Shown: positions 17,865 to 26,816, counted from the first letter of the stretch. The stretch: DNA of 64,000 nt from Rickettsia helvetica (GCF_963970025.1 NZ_OZ018776.1:744001-808000), one strand, 5' to 3'. Notes: generated by a model not told the origin, from the sequence alone. Numbers and translations are program-made.

Positions 17865-19358
17865 ATGAACCATAATAAGTATATAGTAAGATTGTCATTC
17901 ATTATATTGTTTCTTAATATTGTCATAAATATGATGTTTTACCGTTATTTTATGATAAAAGAAATGATAGTAAAACAAGTGGCTTTGGAACATACTAAAA
18001 TTGTAGAACTTTACACTGATAATATTTGGAATACTCATCAGAACGTAATCAGTAAATTACATAAATTCGATTATTTAAAATTATTACAAGATCAAGATTT
18101 TATTAATTTTGCAAAGATTACCGCTCAATGGTTCACCAATCTTAATATTAATATTTCTCTCTACGATCTTAAAGGTAATAAATTCATCACTAGTAATATG
18201 TTACATATGTATAGTGTAGACAATTATAAAGATGATAGTTTGGTTGAGATAGTTACCGCAAAAATCGATAAATTTTTTTTAAAGTCTTTTACTTCAAAAG
18301 CTCCGCTTCGAGACGCTTTTAAAGGTATTACAAGTCATGTATTATTACCAAGGGTAATAATAGAAAATGAAAGTGATTTAACAGTGGAAGAAGCTTCTTT
18401 TGTTACTAGCTATATCCCTGTTATAGATAATAATTTAGATTTTCCCGTAGATGCAGTATTTGAGATTAACACTAATATTACCAGCCAGTGGCAAAATATA
18501 ACCTCTCTTGAGCAAAAGGTTTTTATAACTTTTATCATTATTTTTATAATATTCTGCACTATAATTATTAGTAACACTAACTATGCTAGACAAGTTATTG
18601 AGGAGCAGCTTGAAACAAATAGAAATTTAAAAGCTCAAATAGTAAAAGTAGAAAAAACCAGATCTTCAAATACAAAGTTTTTTACTAATATTAGTCATGA
18701 ATTGCGTACACCACTTAATGCTATAATAGGCTTTTCGGAAATTCTTATGTCGGAAAGAGATGCAGAAAAAAATAAAAATTATATTAAAGACATAAATGAT
18801 GCTGGTAAACATTTGCTTAGTATGATTAATGATATTTTAGATCTTTCTAAAGCTTCTGCCGATAAATTAAAAGTAGATAGTATAGATCTTGATTTAAATA
18901 AATTAATTAGTTCTTCACTGATACTTGTTAAGCCTCGTGCCGATCAAGCCAAAGTGGTTTTAATTAGTAGATTACCGAAAGAGCATGTTGTTATAAAAGC
19001 TGATCCAAAAAGGCTAAAACAAGTATTCTTAAATCTTTTATCAAATGCCGTGAAATTTACAAATTCCGGAGGAAGTGTTACTATTACACTTGAAAAAGAT
19101 GAGTTAGCAAAATTAGTATATATAAAAGTTATAGATACCGGCATCGGTATTGAGGAAAAAGATATCCCAAAAACTTTATCGGAGTTCAGTCAAATTGATA
19201 GTGAGCTTAGTCGAAAATATGAGGGTACCGGTCTTGGGTTGCCGCTTACTAAAAAGCTGGTTGAGCTTATGAACGGTAAATTTGATTTGCAAAGTAAGAT
19301 AAATGAAGGTACCACCATAACAATAACTTTTACATATGACGATAGTATTGAAATATAA
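17865..19358 (+). CDS. Membrane sensor histidine kinase, PleC/DivJ-like
   Basis: A two-component sensor kinase. An N-terminal membrane segment is at about 9-30, a variable extracytoplasmic sensor region at about 31-215, and a second membrane segment at about 218-237. Then comes a DHp domain with the phospho-acceptor His278 in NISHELRTPLNAIIGFSEIL and a HATPase domain with N-box NAVKFTNSGG, DTGIGI and GTGLGLPL. There is no receiver domain. The DHp sequence is of the PleC/DivJ type that feeds PleD and DivK in alphaproteobacteria, and a PleD lies in the same window. An AAAGAAAGG stretch precedes the ATG. A family-E repeat follows the stop. Confidence 0.88.
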   Translation: MNHNKYIVRLSFIILFLNIVINMMFYRYFMIKEMIVKQVALEHTKIVELYTDNIWNTHQNVISKLHKFDYLKLLQDQDFINFAKITAQWFTNLNINISLYDLKGNKFITSNMLHMYSVDNYKDDSLVEIVTAKIDKFFLKSFTSKAPLRDAFKGITSHVLLPRVIIENESDLTVEEASFVTSYIPVIDNNLDFPVDAVFEINTNITSQWQNITSLEQKVFITFIIIFIIFCTIIISNTNYARQVIEEQLETNRNLKAQIVKVEKTRSSNTKFFTNISHELRTPLNAIIGFSEILMSERDAEKNKNYIKDINDAGKHLLSMINDILDLSKASADKLKVDSIDLDLNKLISSSLILVKPRADQAKVVLISRLPKEHVVIKADPKRLKQVFLNLLSNAVKFTNSGGSVTITLEKDELAKLVYIKVIDTGIGIEEKDIPKTLSEFSQIDSELSRKYEGTGLGLPLTKKLVELMNGKFDLQSKINEGTTITITFTYDDSIEI

Positions 19359-19405
19359 AAAATTGTGTGGAATATTAAAAAATTTTCGGTATACTTGTTT
19401 AATGT

Positions 19406-19500
19406 GAAAAATTGGCTACGTCGTTTTATAAGATCTGCGGTTCTCACGTATTAAGTATACGCTGTGATCCTCACCTTATAAACTCTTTGCTCTTTTCCAA
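19406..19500. repeat. Palindromic element, family E
   Basis: Contains TTGGCTACGTCGTTTTATAA, CTCACGTATTAAGTATACG and TATAAACTCTTTGCTC. It is the same family as 61499-61615, which shares TTGGCTACGTCGTT and TCACGTATTAAGTATACG in the same order. A central CGTATTAAGTATACG palindrome is the most conserved part. It sits between the kinase gene and cpoB. Confidence 0.75.
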
Positions 19501-19554
19501 ATAAAACTTCGTCTACTTACTCTTCGTTTATTCAGAGATATTATAAAAAAATAT

Positions 19555-20292
19555 ATGAAACTTATTATCTTATTATTGACTTTTTTATTTTCTATGTTTT
19601 CTTTCGGAGAAAGCGAAACTATTAAAGGAAAGCCTTTAAAATATGCAGCAAATAATGATTTTGAAAATAGACTAGATGAACAGGAACAAGAAATCAGAAG
19701 ATTAATCGGTAAAGTTGAGGTTTTACAGCATAAAATTGATATGTTAACGCAAAACTCAAATATTCCAAATCAAGAAGAAAATACTGAAGTTTTAGAAGTC
19801 GGTGACTCAAAAAAACAAGATGTTTTTGATGTAGCTTTGCTTAAAGATATGCCGGATAATGCTCCTAAAAAGCCTATTGCGGTTAATAAGGATATAGCTC
19901 CCGATAAGCAAGCTTACGATTTGGCTCTTGCTGCTTATAAAGATAATAAACTTACTGAAGCAAAAGATAAATTTAAAAATTTTATCCAAAAATATCCTAA
20001 CAGTTCGCTGATTAGTAATGCTTATTTCTGGTATGGGGAATGCTTTTTTAAACAAAATGACTATAACGGAGCAGCAGTTAACTATTTAAAAGGCTATAAA
20101 GAGTCACCGAAAGGGGCAAAATCTTCCGATGGGTTATTGAAGTTAGCACTTTCCTTAGGCAAACTAAAAAAAACTCAGGCAGCATGTAATATGCTTGCTA
20201 AGCTTGATAAGGAATTGCCAACTAATAGAACTGCCGCATCCAAAAAAATGGCAGAAGATGCTAAGATCAAATTTGGCTGTAAAAATAAATAA
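19555..20292 (+). CDS. cpoB: Cell division coordinator CpoB (YbgF family)
   Basis: A periplasmic Tol-Pal-associated protein that links peptidoglycan synthesis with outer-membrane constriction. Signal peptide at 1-18 (FLFSMFSFGE), coiled-coil trimerisation segment at about 35-70 (RLDEQEQEIRRLIGKVEVLQ), a short linker, then tetratricopeptide repeats at about 118-240 (AYDLALAAYKDNKLTEAKDKF, NAYFWYGECFFKQNDYNGAA, SDGLLKLALSLGKL). Its length of 245 aa is usual. It is followed after 12 bases by a YfgM-like gene and then bamB, an envelope-assembly run. Tol-Pal genes themselves are not in the window. Confidence 0.9.
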   Translation: MKLIILLLTFLFSMFSFGESETIKGKPLKYAANNDFENRLDEQEQEIRRLIGKVEVLQHKIDMLTQNSNIPNQEENTEVLEVGDSKKQDVFDVALLKDMPDNAPKKPIAVNKDIAPDKQAYDLALAAYKDNKLTEAKDKFKNFIQKYPNSSLISNAYFWYGECFFKQNDYNGAAVNYLKGYKESPKGAKSSDGLLKLALSLGKLKKTQAACNMLAKLDKELPTNRTAASKKMAEDAKIKFGCKNK

Positions 20293-20304
20293 AAATAATA
20301 AAAT

Positions 20305-20967
20305 ATGACTGATATTTTGGATGAAGTACTGAGTGATCAAAATGAAGAAAAAAGGTTAATTTTTTTCAAAAAGCTTTTACCTATAATAATAATCATTTCT
20401 ATAATAGCTATTACTATAATGGTTGTTATTAATAATAATAAAGATAAAAGAATTAAAAATAACCAAAAAAACGGAGATATTCTTGTTAAGACTGTTGGTT
20501 TGGAAACAACAAAAGATAATGAAGAATTAGCTTTTAATACTTTAGAGAATTTAGTTACTACTAGTAATACTAAAATAAGAGAAATAGCTGCATTAGAACA
20601 AGTAGCCATAAAGATTTCGGAAAAAAAATATTCAGAAGCGAAAGACCTGCTTAATAAAATTATTGAAAATAAAGAATATTCTGAAATTTCTACTTTTTAT
20701 GCACGTATTTCATGGTGTGGTCTTGTTATTGATGATCAAAATCTAGATATTCAAGATAAAGAAAAATTGACCAAATATTTAAACTATTTTGATGACGAGA
20801 AAAAACCTTTTTGGGCTACGGCAACTATTATAAAAGCTATGTGGGATATTAAGAATAATATGAAACCGCAAGTAGAAAAAAATCTAAAAAATTTATTAAT
20901 TTCAAATAATGTATCTGATCTAATAAAAGATCAGGCTAAAGCATTGCTTGTAAATTTAAATAAATAA
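20305..20967 (+). CDS. YfgM-like membrane-anchored TPR protein (DUF2659)
   Basis: An N-terminal cytoplasmic stretch is followed by one membrane segment (about 23-45, KKLLPIIIIISIIAITIMVVI) and a periplasmic helical TPR-like domain. This is the YfgM/BamB-neighbour architecture. The gene directly upstream of bamB in many bacteria encodes YfgM, a periplasmic chaperone-network protein tied to SecYEG. I recall this Rickettsia family as DUF2659. The start is 12 bases after cpoB, and bamB begins 22 bases after its stop, so the three are probably one transcript. Confidence 0.8.
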   Translation: MTDILDEVLSDQNEEKRLIFFKKLLPIIIIISIIAITIMVVINNNKDKRIKNNQKNGDILVKTVGLETTKDNEELAFNTLENLVTTSNTKIREIAALEQVAIKISEKKYSEAKDLLNKIIENKEYSEISTFYARISWCGLVIDDQNLDIQDKEKLTKYLNYFDDEKKPFWATATIIKAMWDIKNNMKPQVEKNLKNLLISNNVSDLIKDQAKALLVNLNK

Positions 20968-20989
20968 TAATTCGTACTTAAGGAAAAAT

Positions 20990-22234
20990 ATGACAAAAAA
21001 AATAGCACTTCTGTTATTACCGTTTATTTTAATTTCATGTAACGGGCTTGGACTAAAAAGGGTAAAAAATATTGTTGAATTGACTCCTAAATTAGCGATT
21101 CAGACCAATGAGCCGATATATTTAGATTCTAATGCAAATATATATGCATTTAATGCAAATATGCTTAAGAATAAACAGTATAGTTTCGCTAGAAGCAACA
21201 CAATTACCGAGCCGGTTTTTATAGGCGATATGATTTATGCATTGGATATTAGATCGAATATTTCTGCATTTTCTATAGAGCAAAATAAGATTATTTGGTC
21301 TTATAATTTAAGTAGACATAAAAAAGATAATTATATAGGCGGCGGAATTTTACACCATAGTGGAAAATTATACGTAACATACGGTTCAAGGTTGTTAGTA
21401 GTGCTAGATGCAAAATCAGGTTATGAAATAATTAGAAAAGAACTTCCGGATATTATTAGAATTAAGCCTATTGTGCTAAATGATAATACTGTCTTAGTAC
21501 AAACTATCAGTAATCAAACTATTGCTTTAAATGCAGAAACTTTAAAAACCGTATGGGAACATGAAAGCCTAGCGGAAGTTTTATCGGCTAGTTATTTTAT
21601 GACGCCGATAGTACAACATGACAATGTAATAGTAACTTATAATTCCGGGCAAGTACTTGCCTTAAATATAAAAAATGGTGAAGTAAGATGGAATTTTGAG
21701 TTTGCAAATCTTAATGATCATACAGCTGTACCGAATTTTGATGAATCAAGTATTTTATGTACCCCCGTTCATGATAATATGAATCTGTATATAGCGACCG
21801 GTCTTGGTAAGCTTATTAAACTGAGTACAGCAACCGGTAGTGTGATTTGGCAGGTAAATGCCGAGGATATTCAATCAATGTCTTTAATCGGTAATAGCCT
21901 ATTTGTAATAAATAATGCAAGACAAATAGCAGCGTTTAATCCTGAAACAGGGAAAGTAAAGTTTGTAACTGATTTAAATGATGGAAAGGATCCTAAGAAA
22001 CTAAAATCTGCTACTTTTTTAGTACCTTTTGTTGGAGTTGATAATAACAATAAGCGAAGTTTAAATGTTATTTCCGTTAACGGTGTTTTATATAGTTTTG
22101 ATGTTGATAATAATGGATTAAACATGATGCCTCATATTGTCAAAATTATAAAAAATATTCGTTATTATGGGCTAAGAGCAAATAATAATTTATATTTTTC
22201 TACCGATAGAAAAATAATATTTGGAAGTAAATAG
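20990..22234 (+). CDS. bamB: Outer-membrane assembly lipoprotein BamB
   Basis: A lipoprotein of the BAM complex that helps insert beta-barrel proteins. The N-terminus is a lipoprotein signal with a lipobox ending LISC, so Cys17 is the likely lipidated residue. The rest is an eight-blade PQQ-type propeller. Repeated blades end in variants of 'G.V.W.' (KIIWSYNL, KTVWEHES, EVRWNFEF, SVIWQVNA). Its length, 414 aa, is normal. TAAGGAAAA precedes the ATG. It sits behind cpoB and the YfgM-like gene; skp, another outer-membrane protein assembly factor, is at 59317. Confidence 0.92.
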   Translation: MTKKIALLLLPFILISCNGLGLKRVKNIVELTPKLAIQTNEPIYLDSNANIYAFNANMLKNKQYSFARSNTITEPVFIGDMIYALDIRSNISAFSIEQNKIIWSYNLSRHKKDNYIGGGILHHSGKLYVTYGSRLLVVLDAKSGYEIIRKELPDIIRIKPIVLNDNTVLVQTISNQTIALNAETLKTVWEHESLAEVLSASYFMTPIVQHDNVIVTYNSGQVLALNIKNGEVRWNFEFANLNDHTAVPNFDESSILCTPVHDNMNLYIATGLGKLIKLSTATGSVIWQVNAEDIQSMSLIGNSLFVINNARQIAAFNPETGKVKFVTDLNDGKDPKKLKSATFLVPFVGVDNNNKRSLNVISVNGVLYSFDVDNNGLNMMPHIVKIIKNIRYYGLRANNNLYFSTDRKIIFGSK

Positions 22235-22235
22235 G

Positions 22236-22345
22236 ATTGCCTAGAAAAAGTTGTTTTATAGCATAGCTTAGTCTTCCGGTGTCGTTCCCGCGAAAGCAAG
22301 AATGATATAGAAACTTTAGGTTAACTCTTTTTAGACAATACCAGT
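22236..22345. repeat. Degenerate palindromic element (family C core)
   Basis: Outer arms ATTGCCTAGAAAAAG and CTTTTTAGACAATACC are inverted with mismatches. The centre holds a decayed family-C core, GTCGTTCCCGCGAAAGC.AGAATGAT. The outer-arm motif recurs next to the family-A copies at 4526 and 56203. Confidence 0.6.
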
Positions 22346-22363
22346 AAATAGATTATATTTAAC

Positions 22364-22393
22364 TTGACAAATGGCAGGTATTAATGCTATTAA
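22364..22393 (+). promoter_or_regulatory. Sigma-70-type promoter for rplM-rpsI
   Basis: A consensus -35 TTGACA (22364-22369) and a TATTAA -10 (22388-22393) are separated by 18 bases. Transcription would start around 22400, about 40 bases before the GTG start of rplM. It lies downstream of a decayed palindromic element, consistent with an independent ribosomal-protein promoter. Confidence 0.65.
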
Positions 22394-22438
22394 GTATGTT
22401 TCTTAAGTCTTTATTTAAAAAATTAAAAAGATAATATT

Positions 22439-22906
22439 GTGAAAACTTACTCGGCAAAGCCATCGGAAATTGAAAAGAAATGGTGGGTCATAGACGCAAA
22501 AAATATTGTACTAGGACGACTCGCTAGCAGAGTTGCTAGTATGCTACGCGGTAAGCATAAGCCTAGCTTTACACCTCATTTAGATTGTGGTGATAATATA
22601 ATCATAATAAATGCGGAACATGTAAAATTAACAGGTAAAAAAGCGAATCCCAAAGACGGAAAAATGTATTACAGGCATACAGGATTTCCAGGTGGGATAA
22701 AAGATACTACGGCAGGTAAAATCTTAAGCGGTAAACACCCTGAGAGAGTTATTAAAATGGCCGTAAAAAGAATGATTACAAGAAATGCTTTAGGTGCTAA
22801 GCAAATGAGTAATTTGTATGTTTATGCAAATGGTGATCATCCTCATGTGGCACAACAACCTACTGTTTATGATTTTGCAAGCCAAAATCCAAAAAATAAA
22901 AAGTAA
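22439..22906 (+). CDS. rplM: 50S ribosomal protein L13
   Basis: A large-subunit assembly protein. The N-terminus KTYSAKPSEIEKKWWVIDAK and the segment VLGRLASRVASMLRGKHKPSFTPH are diagnostic, as is the later YRHTGFPGG. Its length, 155 aa, is normal. The start codon is GTG. The downstream neighbour is rpsI after six bases, the universal L13-S9 pair. Confidence 0.98.
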   Translation: MKTYSAKPSEIEKKWWVIDAKNIVLGRLASRVASMLRGKHKPSFTPHLDCGDNIIIINAEHVKLTGKKANPKDGKMYYRHTGFPGGIKDTTAGKILSGKHPERVIKMAVKRMITRNALGAKQMSNLYVYANGDHPHVAQQPTVYDFASQNPKNKK

Positions 22907-22912
22907 TAGAAT

Positions 22913-23398
22913 ATGACCGAGTTAAAAATTAAAACAGAAAAAGTAGAAAAGCAGTTAACTAAAGAACCTTTAAAACCGGTATTAAAAACTCCTAAAGAAA
23001 AAATAGATAATTCAGGCAAGTTTTATGCTACAGGTAAAAGAAAAAATGCTATAGCACGAGTATGGCTTAAAGTAGGAAAAGGAAAAATAGTTGTTAATAA
23101 AAAAACAATAGACCAGTATTTTCCTTCTGAAACTTATGTGAAAACTATCTTACAGCCTTTTGTCTTAACAAAAACTATTGATCAGTATGATATAATTTGT
23201 ACTGTTAGAGGTGGAGGAATTTCAGGACAGAAAGGTGCTATTTTACATGGAATTTCTAAAGCTTTAGATAAATCTGCTCCGGATGTTCATGCTATTTTGC
23301 GTAAAGGCGGTCTTTTAACACGTGATTCTAGGGTAGTAGAGCGTAAGAAATACGGACAACGTAAAGCACGTAAGAAAACACAATTCTCTAAACGTTAA
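22913..23398 (+). CDS. rpsI: 30S ribosomal protein S9
   Basis: A small-subunit protein whose C-terminal tail reaches the P-site tRNA. Residues about 35-161 carry the S9 core: FYATGKRKNAIARVWLK, VRGGGISGQKGAI and the basic end RKKYGQRKARKKTQFSKR. An N-terminal lysine-rich extension of about 30 residues is typical of alphaproteobacteria. The gene starts 6 bases after rplM. Confidence 0.98.
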   Translation: MTELKIKTEKVEKQLTKEPLKPVLKTPKEKIDNSGKFYATGKRKNAIARVWLKVGKGKIVVNKKTIDQYFPSETYVKTILQPFVLTKTIDQYDIICTVRGGGISGQKGAILHGISKALDKSAPDVHAILRKGGLLTRDSRVVERKKYGQRKARKKTQFSKR

Positions 23399-23502
23399 GA
23401 TAAAATTTGAGAAGTTGCTAGTCAATTGTTGCATGGATCAATTTTTTTATTTAGAATGATACTTCTTTACGATCTTAACAAATTATATAAACACTTTCCC
23501 CT

Positions 23503-23579
23503 GGCGGGGTAGCTCAGCTGGTTAGAGCGACGGAATCATAATCCGTGTGTCGGGGGTTCAAATCCCTCCCTCGCTACCA
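23503..23579 (+). tRNA. tRNA-Met (anticodon CAT)
   Basis: A complete cloverleaf of 77 bases with encoded CCA. Acceptor GGCGGGG pairs with CCTCGCT (two G-U pairs), the D stem is GCTC/GAGC, and the anticodon stem ACGGA/TCCGT has the loop ATCATAA. The T arm is GGGGG-TTCAAAT-CCCTC. The 5' pairing and loop are those of an elongator tRNA rather than an initiator (no C1-A72 mismatch). A CAT anticodon could also be the lysidine-modified tRNA-Ile2; I prefer elongator Met. A palindromic element begins 23 bases after the 3' end. Confidence 0.92.
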
Positions 23580-23601
23580 TTCATTCGTCTTTTTGAAAGT
23601 T

Positions 23602-23710
23602 CTATAGTAAACTTGATTTGAACTTTGTGCTTCGTTGTTTATCGTCTCGCCTATTAATATATAGGCTCTACCCTCGTGCCTGTCACAAAATGGGGTTGAG
23701 TTTACTATAG
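23602..23710. repeat. Palindromic element, family F (single copy here)
   Basis: Outer arms CTATAGTAAACTTGA and TTGAGTTTACTATAG are inverted. A central hairpin GCCTATTAATATATAGGC adds a second stem. No other copy is seen in the window. It lies between tRNA-Met and a family-D element and fills part of the 400-base gap before the vanX remnant. Confidence 0.75.
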
Positions 23711-23741
23711 TTTTTAATAAAATTTTGTATAAGATAAATAT

Positions 23742-23875
23742 TAGACTTCTTGCATAACCTATCTTATAAAGAGGAATTTGAAGGAGATACGGAACACAGA
23801 ACCGGAGCATAGTCAAATCTATGTGAGGATTCGAGTACCGGATTACCTTTAGAAAGAGGTTATGCAAGAAGTCTA
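23742..23875. repeat. Palindromic element, family D
   Basis: Ends TAGACTTCTTGCATAACCT and AGGTTATGCAAGAAGTCTA are perfect inverted repeats. The interior holds AAAGAGGAATTTGAAGGAGA and GTGAGGATTCGAGTACCGG, shared with the D copies at 46661, 51697 and 53054. Confidence 0.9.
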
Positions 23876-23979
23876 TTTTATATTAGGGTCTGTGAAGATC
23901 TCTAAAAAGATTTGATTTGTACTAAAAAATATCTCAAAATAACAAATCAATTAGAAACCTTTACAAAGTCTAGCATTTT

Positions 23980-24724
23980 ATGAAATTGATTTTAACAAGT
24001 TTAATTCTTATATTTATGAGCTTTCTTCCAATATATGCTAAATCCTTACCTAAAGGGTTCGTATATCTGAAAGATATCGATCCCTACAATTATTCAAAGT
24101 ATGCGTTATTATTCAGATGAAAATTTTGTTGGTAAAAAGGTAGAGGGTTATAAAGCACCGGAAGCAATTTTAACCATAGAAGCTGCTAAGGCTCTTAAAG
24201 TAGTACAAGCTGAGATAAAAAAAGATGGTTATTCACTTATTATATATGATGCATATAGACCATAAAAAGCTGTACAACACTTTTTAAGATGGAGCAAAGA
24301 TAATATTGATCAAAAAAATAAGGAAAGCTTTTACCCATATATAGATAAGTCTAAATGTTTTACATTAGGTTATATAGCTGAAAGATCCAGTCATAGTAGG
24401 GGTAATACTGTAGATTTATCAATAATAAAAATTCAGCAGAAAGTTAATAATAACCCGAAAGTCATTAAGAGAAAGTTGAAAGACGAGCGTGTTATATCCT
24501 ATTTAGATGACAATACGGTAGACATGTATACTTCTTTTGACGTATTTGATGAAGCTTCACATCATGACAGTAAATTAATTGATAAGCAATATTTAGCAAA
24601 ACGTAATTATTTACGTTCTAAGATGCAAAAACATAATTTTAAAGCATGTCAAATTGAGTGATGGCATTATACACTTGAAGATGAGCCTTATAAAGATCAA
24701 TATTTTAACTTTGATATAGAATAA
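23980..24724 (+). pseudogene. Broken D-alanyl-D-alanine dipeptidase (VanX family)
   Basis: A signal peptide (MKLILTSLILIFMSFLPIYA) is followed by a frameshift near 24100, then DENFVGKKVEGYKAPEAILT, IIYDAYRP, the zinc-binding SSHSRGNTVDLS block, and the C-terminal FDEASHHDS and E-stop-WH. Stops: TAA after YDAYRP (24264-24266) and TGA at 24660-24662. The TGA replaces one Trp of the E-W-W-H active-site motif. Zinc ligands (His and Asp of SxHxxGxxxD, the last His) are otherwise present, so decay is recent. The enzyme would cleave D-Ala-D-Ala dipeptides in the periplasm. Confidence 0.88.
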
Positions 24725-24730
24725 AAAACT

Positions 24731-25062
24731 ATGATAGTATTAAGCAAGAAAAGATGCATACCATGTGAGGGCGGTATTCCGCCGCTTGAGAAAAAAGAAA
24801 TTGATAAGTCACTAGCAGAGTTATAAAATGATTGGCAAGTGAATGAATTAGGGCATCTTTATAAAAAATATAAATTTTCTAATTTTATAAAAGCTATGGA
24901 ATTTGTAAATAAGATAGCTGAAATTGCAGAGCAGGAAGCACATCACCCCGATTTAACTATATCTTGGGGGGAGCATGTAGTGTGGAAATATGGACTCATA
25001 CAATCGACGGTCTTACAGAAAACGACTTTATATTGGCTGTAAAGATAGAGAAAACTAATTAG
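24731..25062 (+). pseudogene. phhB: Broken pterin-4-alpha-carbinolamine dehydratase (PCD/DCoH)
   Basis: The translated pieces match the family: CIPCEGGIPPLEKKEID, then a TAA near 24824, then NDWQVNELGHLYKKYKFSNF, EIAEQEAHHPDLTISWG, and, after a frameshift near 24990, a tail VEIWTHTIDGLTENDFILAVKIEK ending at 25062. The E-x-x-H-H-P-D active-site block is intact. PCD recycles the pterin cofactor of aromatic hydroxylases. No partner hydroxylase is seen. It lies directly after the vanX remnant. Confidence 0.85.
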
Positions 25063-25130
25063 CTCTTGAACATCGGCTAATATTTATTTTTGTCAAATAA
25101 ATATATAAATATACTTGAAATTATTACATA

Positions 25131-26288
25131 ATGACGTCATTTTTTCATGGAAATCTTAAGCAATATTTACTATCTAAAATTGAAGAAGAATATTCTATTC
25201 ACCAAGTTTGCGGGTTAGTAGGACCAAGGCAATCGGGTAAAACAACATTAGTAAAATCTTATTTAAACAGTATAGAAATACCTACACATTTCTTTGATTG
25301 TGAAAATCCTTTACATTTAGCTAGACTTGAAAATCCAATGCTTACTTTTCAAGAATTACAAGGCTTGATAGTAATTGATGAAGTACAATTAAGACCCGAT
25401 TTATTTCCTGTGCTACGTGTAATTGTAGATAACAATAAAGAAAGTAAGTTTCTAGTTACAGGCAGTGCTTCACGTGATCTATTAAACCAATCTTCTGAAA
25501 CCTTAGCAGGAAGAATAGGTTATCACCAGGTTACTCCTTTCACTCTTGAAGAAGTTAAAGATTGGAAATTATTATGGAAAAGAGGTGGATTCCCAAAGTC
25601 ATTTCTAGCTGCTTCTAATAAATTAAGTGAACGATGGCGGGATGAATATATAAAAACTTTCTTAGAGAGAGATATATTAAAACTTGGCTTTGATTTAACC
25701 CCTTCAATTGTTAATAAATTATGGCGTATGCTTAGTTTTATGCAAGCTCAAGTTTTAAATATTCATCATTTAAGTCAATCCTTGGGAATAGATCATCGTA
25801 CTGTTAAAAGGTATCTTAATATTTTGGAAAGTGCTTTTATGATTACTTTATTAAGACCATGGCACAACAATTCAAAAAAACGTGAGGTAAAATCTCCTAA
25901 AATATACATTAGAGATAGTGGTTTATTATATAGATTACTTGGATTATCAGATGAAGAAATAGAATTTAACCCAAAACTTGGAGCTTCTTTTGAAGGCTTT
26001 GTTATTGAAGAGATAGTACGTCATTTTAATGCTTATGAAACTTCTTATTTTTGGGCTACTCATAGCGGAGCTGAACTTGATTTACTTATAACAAATGGAA
26101 TAAGAAAAATAGGATTTGAAATAAAATATACTGAAAACCCTAAGATAACAAAATCAATGAATATCGCTTTGAATGACTTAGAATTAGAACATTTATATTT
26201 AATAATCCCAAGTAACGAAAAATTTAAACTCTCTGAGAATATTACTTGTTTAGGAATTGAAAATCTTAGGTTTTGTAAAGATTTCTAA
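25131..26288 (+). CDS. AAA-type ATPase with DUF4143 C-terminus
   Basis: An intact relative of the broken gene at 7140. Walker A GPRQSGKTT (31-39) and Walker B LIVIDEVQ (about 83-90) are followed by an arginine-sensor-like VTGSASRDLL. A winged-helix-like middle (VLNIHHLSQSLGIDHRTVKRYLNIL) then joins a C-terminal DUF4143 region with SGAELDLLI...GFEIKY, reminiscent of a PD-(D/E)xK fold. The family is common in bacteria and archaea and of uncertain function, often described as mobile or toxin-like. A 9-base inverted repeat (25081-25103) lies just upstream. Confidence 0.88.
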   Translation: MTSFFHGNLKQYLLSKIEEEYSIHQVCGLVGPRQSGKTTLVKSYLNSIEIPTHFFDCENPLHLARLENPMLTFQELQGLIVIDEVQLRPDLFPVLRVIVDNNKESKFLVTGSASRDLLNQSSETLAGRIGYHQVTPFTLEEVKDWKLLWKRGGFPKSFLAASNKLSERWRDEYIKTFLERDILKLGFDLTPSIVNKLWRMLSFMQAQVLNIHHLSQSLGIDHRTVKRYLNILESAFMITLLRPWHNNSKKREVKSPKIYIRDSGLLYRLLGLSDEEIEFNPKLGASFEGFVIEEIVRHFNAYETSYFWATHSGAELDLLITNGIRKIGFEIKYTENPKITKSMNIALNDLELEHLYLIIPSNEKFKLSENITCLGIENLRFCKDF

Positions 26289-26330
26289 TTTATTTACTGA
26301 TAGCCTCTTATATATTAAAAGTAAGAAAAA

Positions 26331-26816
26331 CTACTGAATTAATGATTCAAATTCTTTTACGACGGCTTGATAAAGTTTCCGTTTGAAAGGAATTATAATA
26401 GATAATAGCTCGTCAAGTGATGCCCAACGCCATTGATCAAATTCCGGATTAGAGGTATTTATATTAATATCTTCGTTATTTCCGGTAAATCTAATGAGAA
26501 ACCAGCGTTGTTTCTGTCCACGAAAATTACCATTCCACAATTTAGGTATTAAAAAGCTTGGTACATCATAACTATACCAGCATTTGCTTTCGGCAATAAT
26601 ATATCCTTTATCGCTTCCTATTTCTTCTAACATCTCACGCATTGCTGCAATACTTGGTGTTTCGCCGGGAACTATCCCACCTTGCGGCATTTGCCATGCA
26701 GATATTTTTGTATCTATTCTTTTACCGACGAATATATGGTTATCGGCATTTAATATCATCATGCCGACCCCTGGTCTATATGGTAAATCAAGATGTTTTT
26801 TGGAAGAATTTCTCAT
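26331..26816 (-). CDS. rppH: RNA pyrophosphohydrolase (Nudix, RppH)
   Basis: Removes pyrophosphate from 5' triphosphate mRNA ends and so triggers RNase E-dependent decay. The Nudix box runs [22 protein letters not shown], and the RppH-type start [14 protein letters not shown] and the middle QMPQGGI and WYSYDVPS blocks are clear. I start at the ATG ending 26816, giving [15 protein letters not shown] and 161 aa. A longer frame to 26840 (MIFLSKKI...) runs right up to the pleD stop and lacks support. RNase E is at 47182. It follows pleD on the minus strand with a short gap and may be co-transcribed. Confidence 0.93.

Noticed and set aside
23503..23579. tRNA-Ile2 (CAT, lysidine) instead of tRNA-Met
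   Set aside because: Cannot be excluded from sequence alone, but the acceptor and anticodon-loop pattern fits elongator tRNA-Met better.
23574..23867. Minus-strand open frame of 97 codons after tRNA-Met
   Set aside because: It runs through the family-F and family-D repeats and into the tRNA 3' end; repeat-derived, not a gene.
24476..25042. Two small separate genes (61 and 67 codons)
   Set aside because: They are fragments of the broken VanX and pterin dehydratase genes, shown by the motifs continuing in flanking frames.
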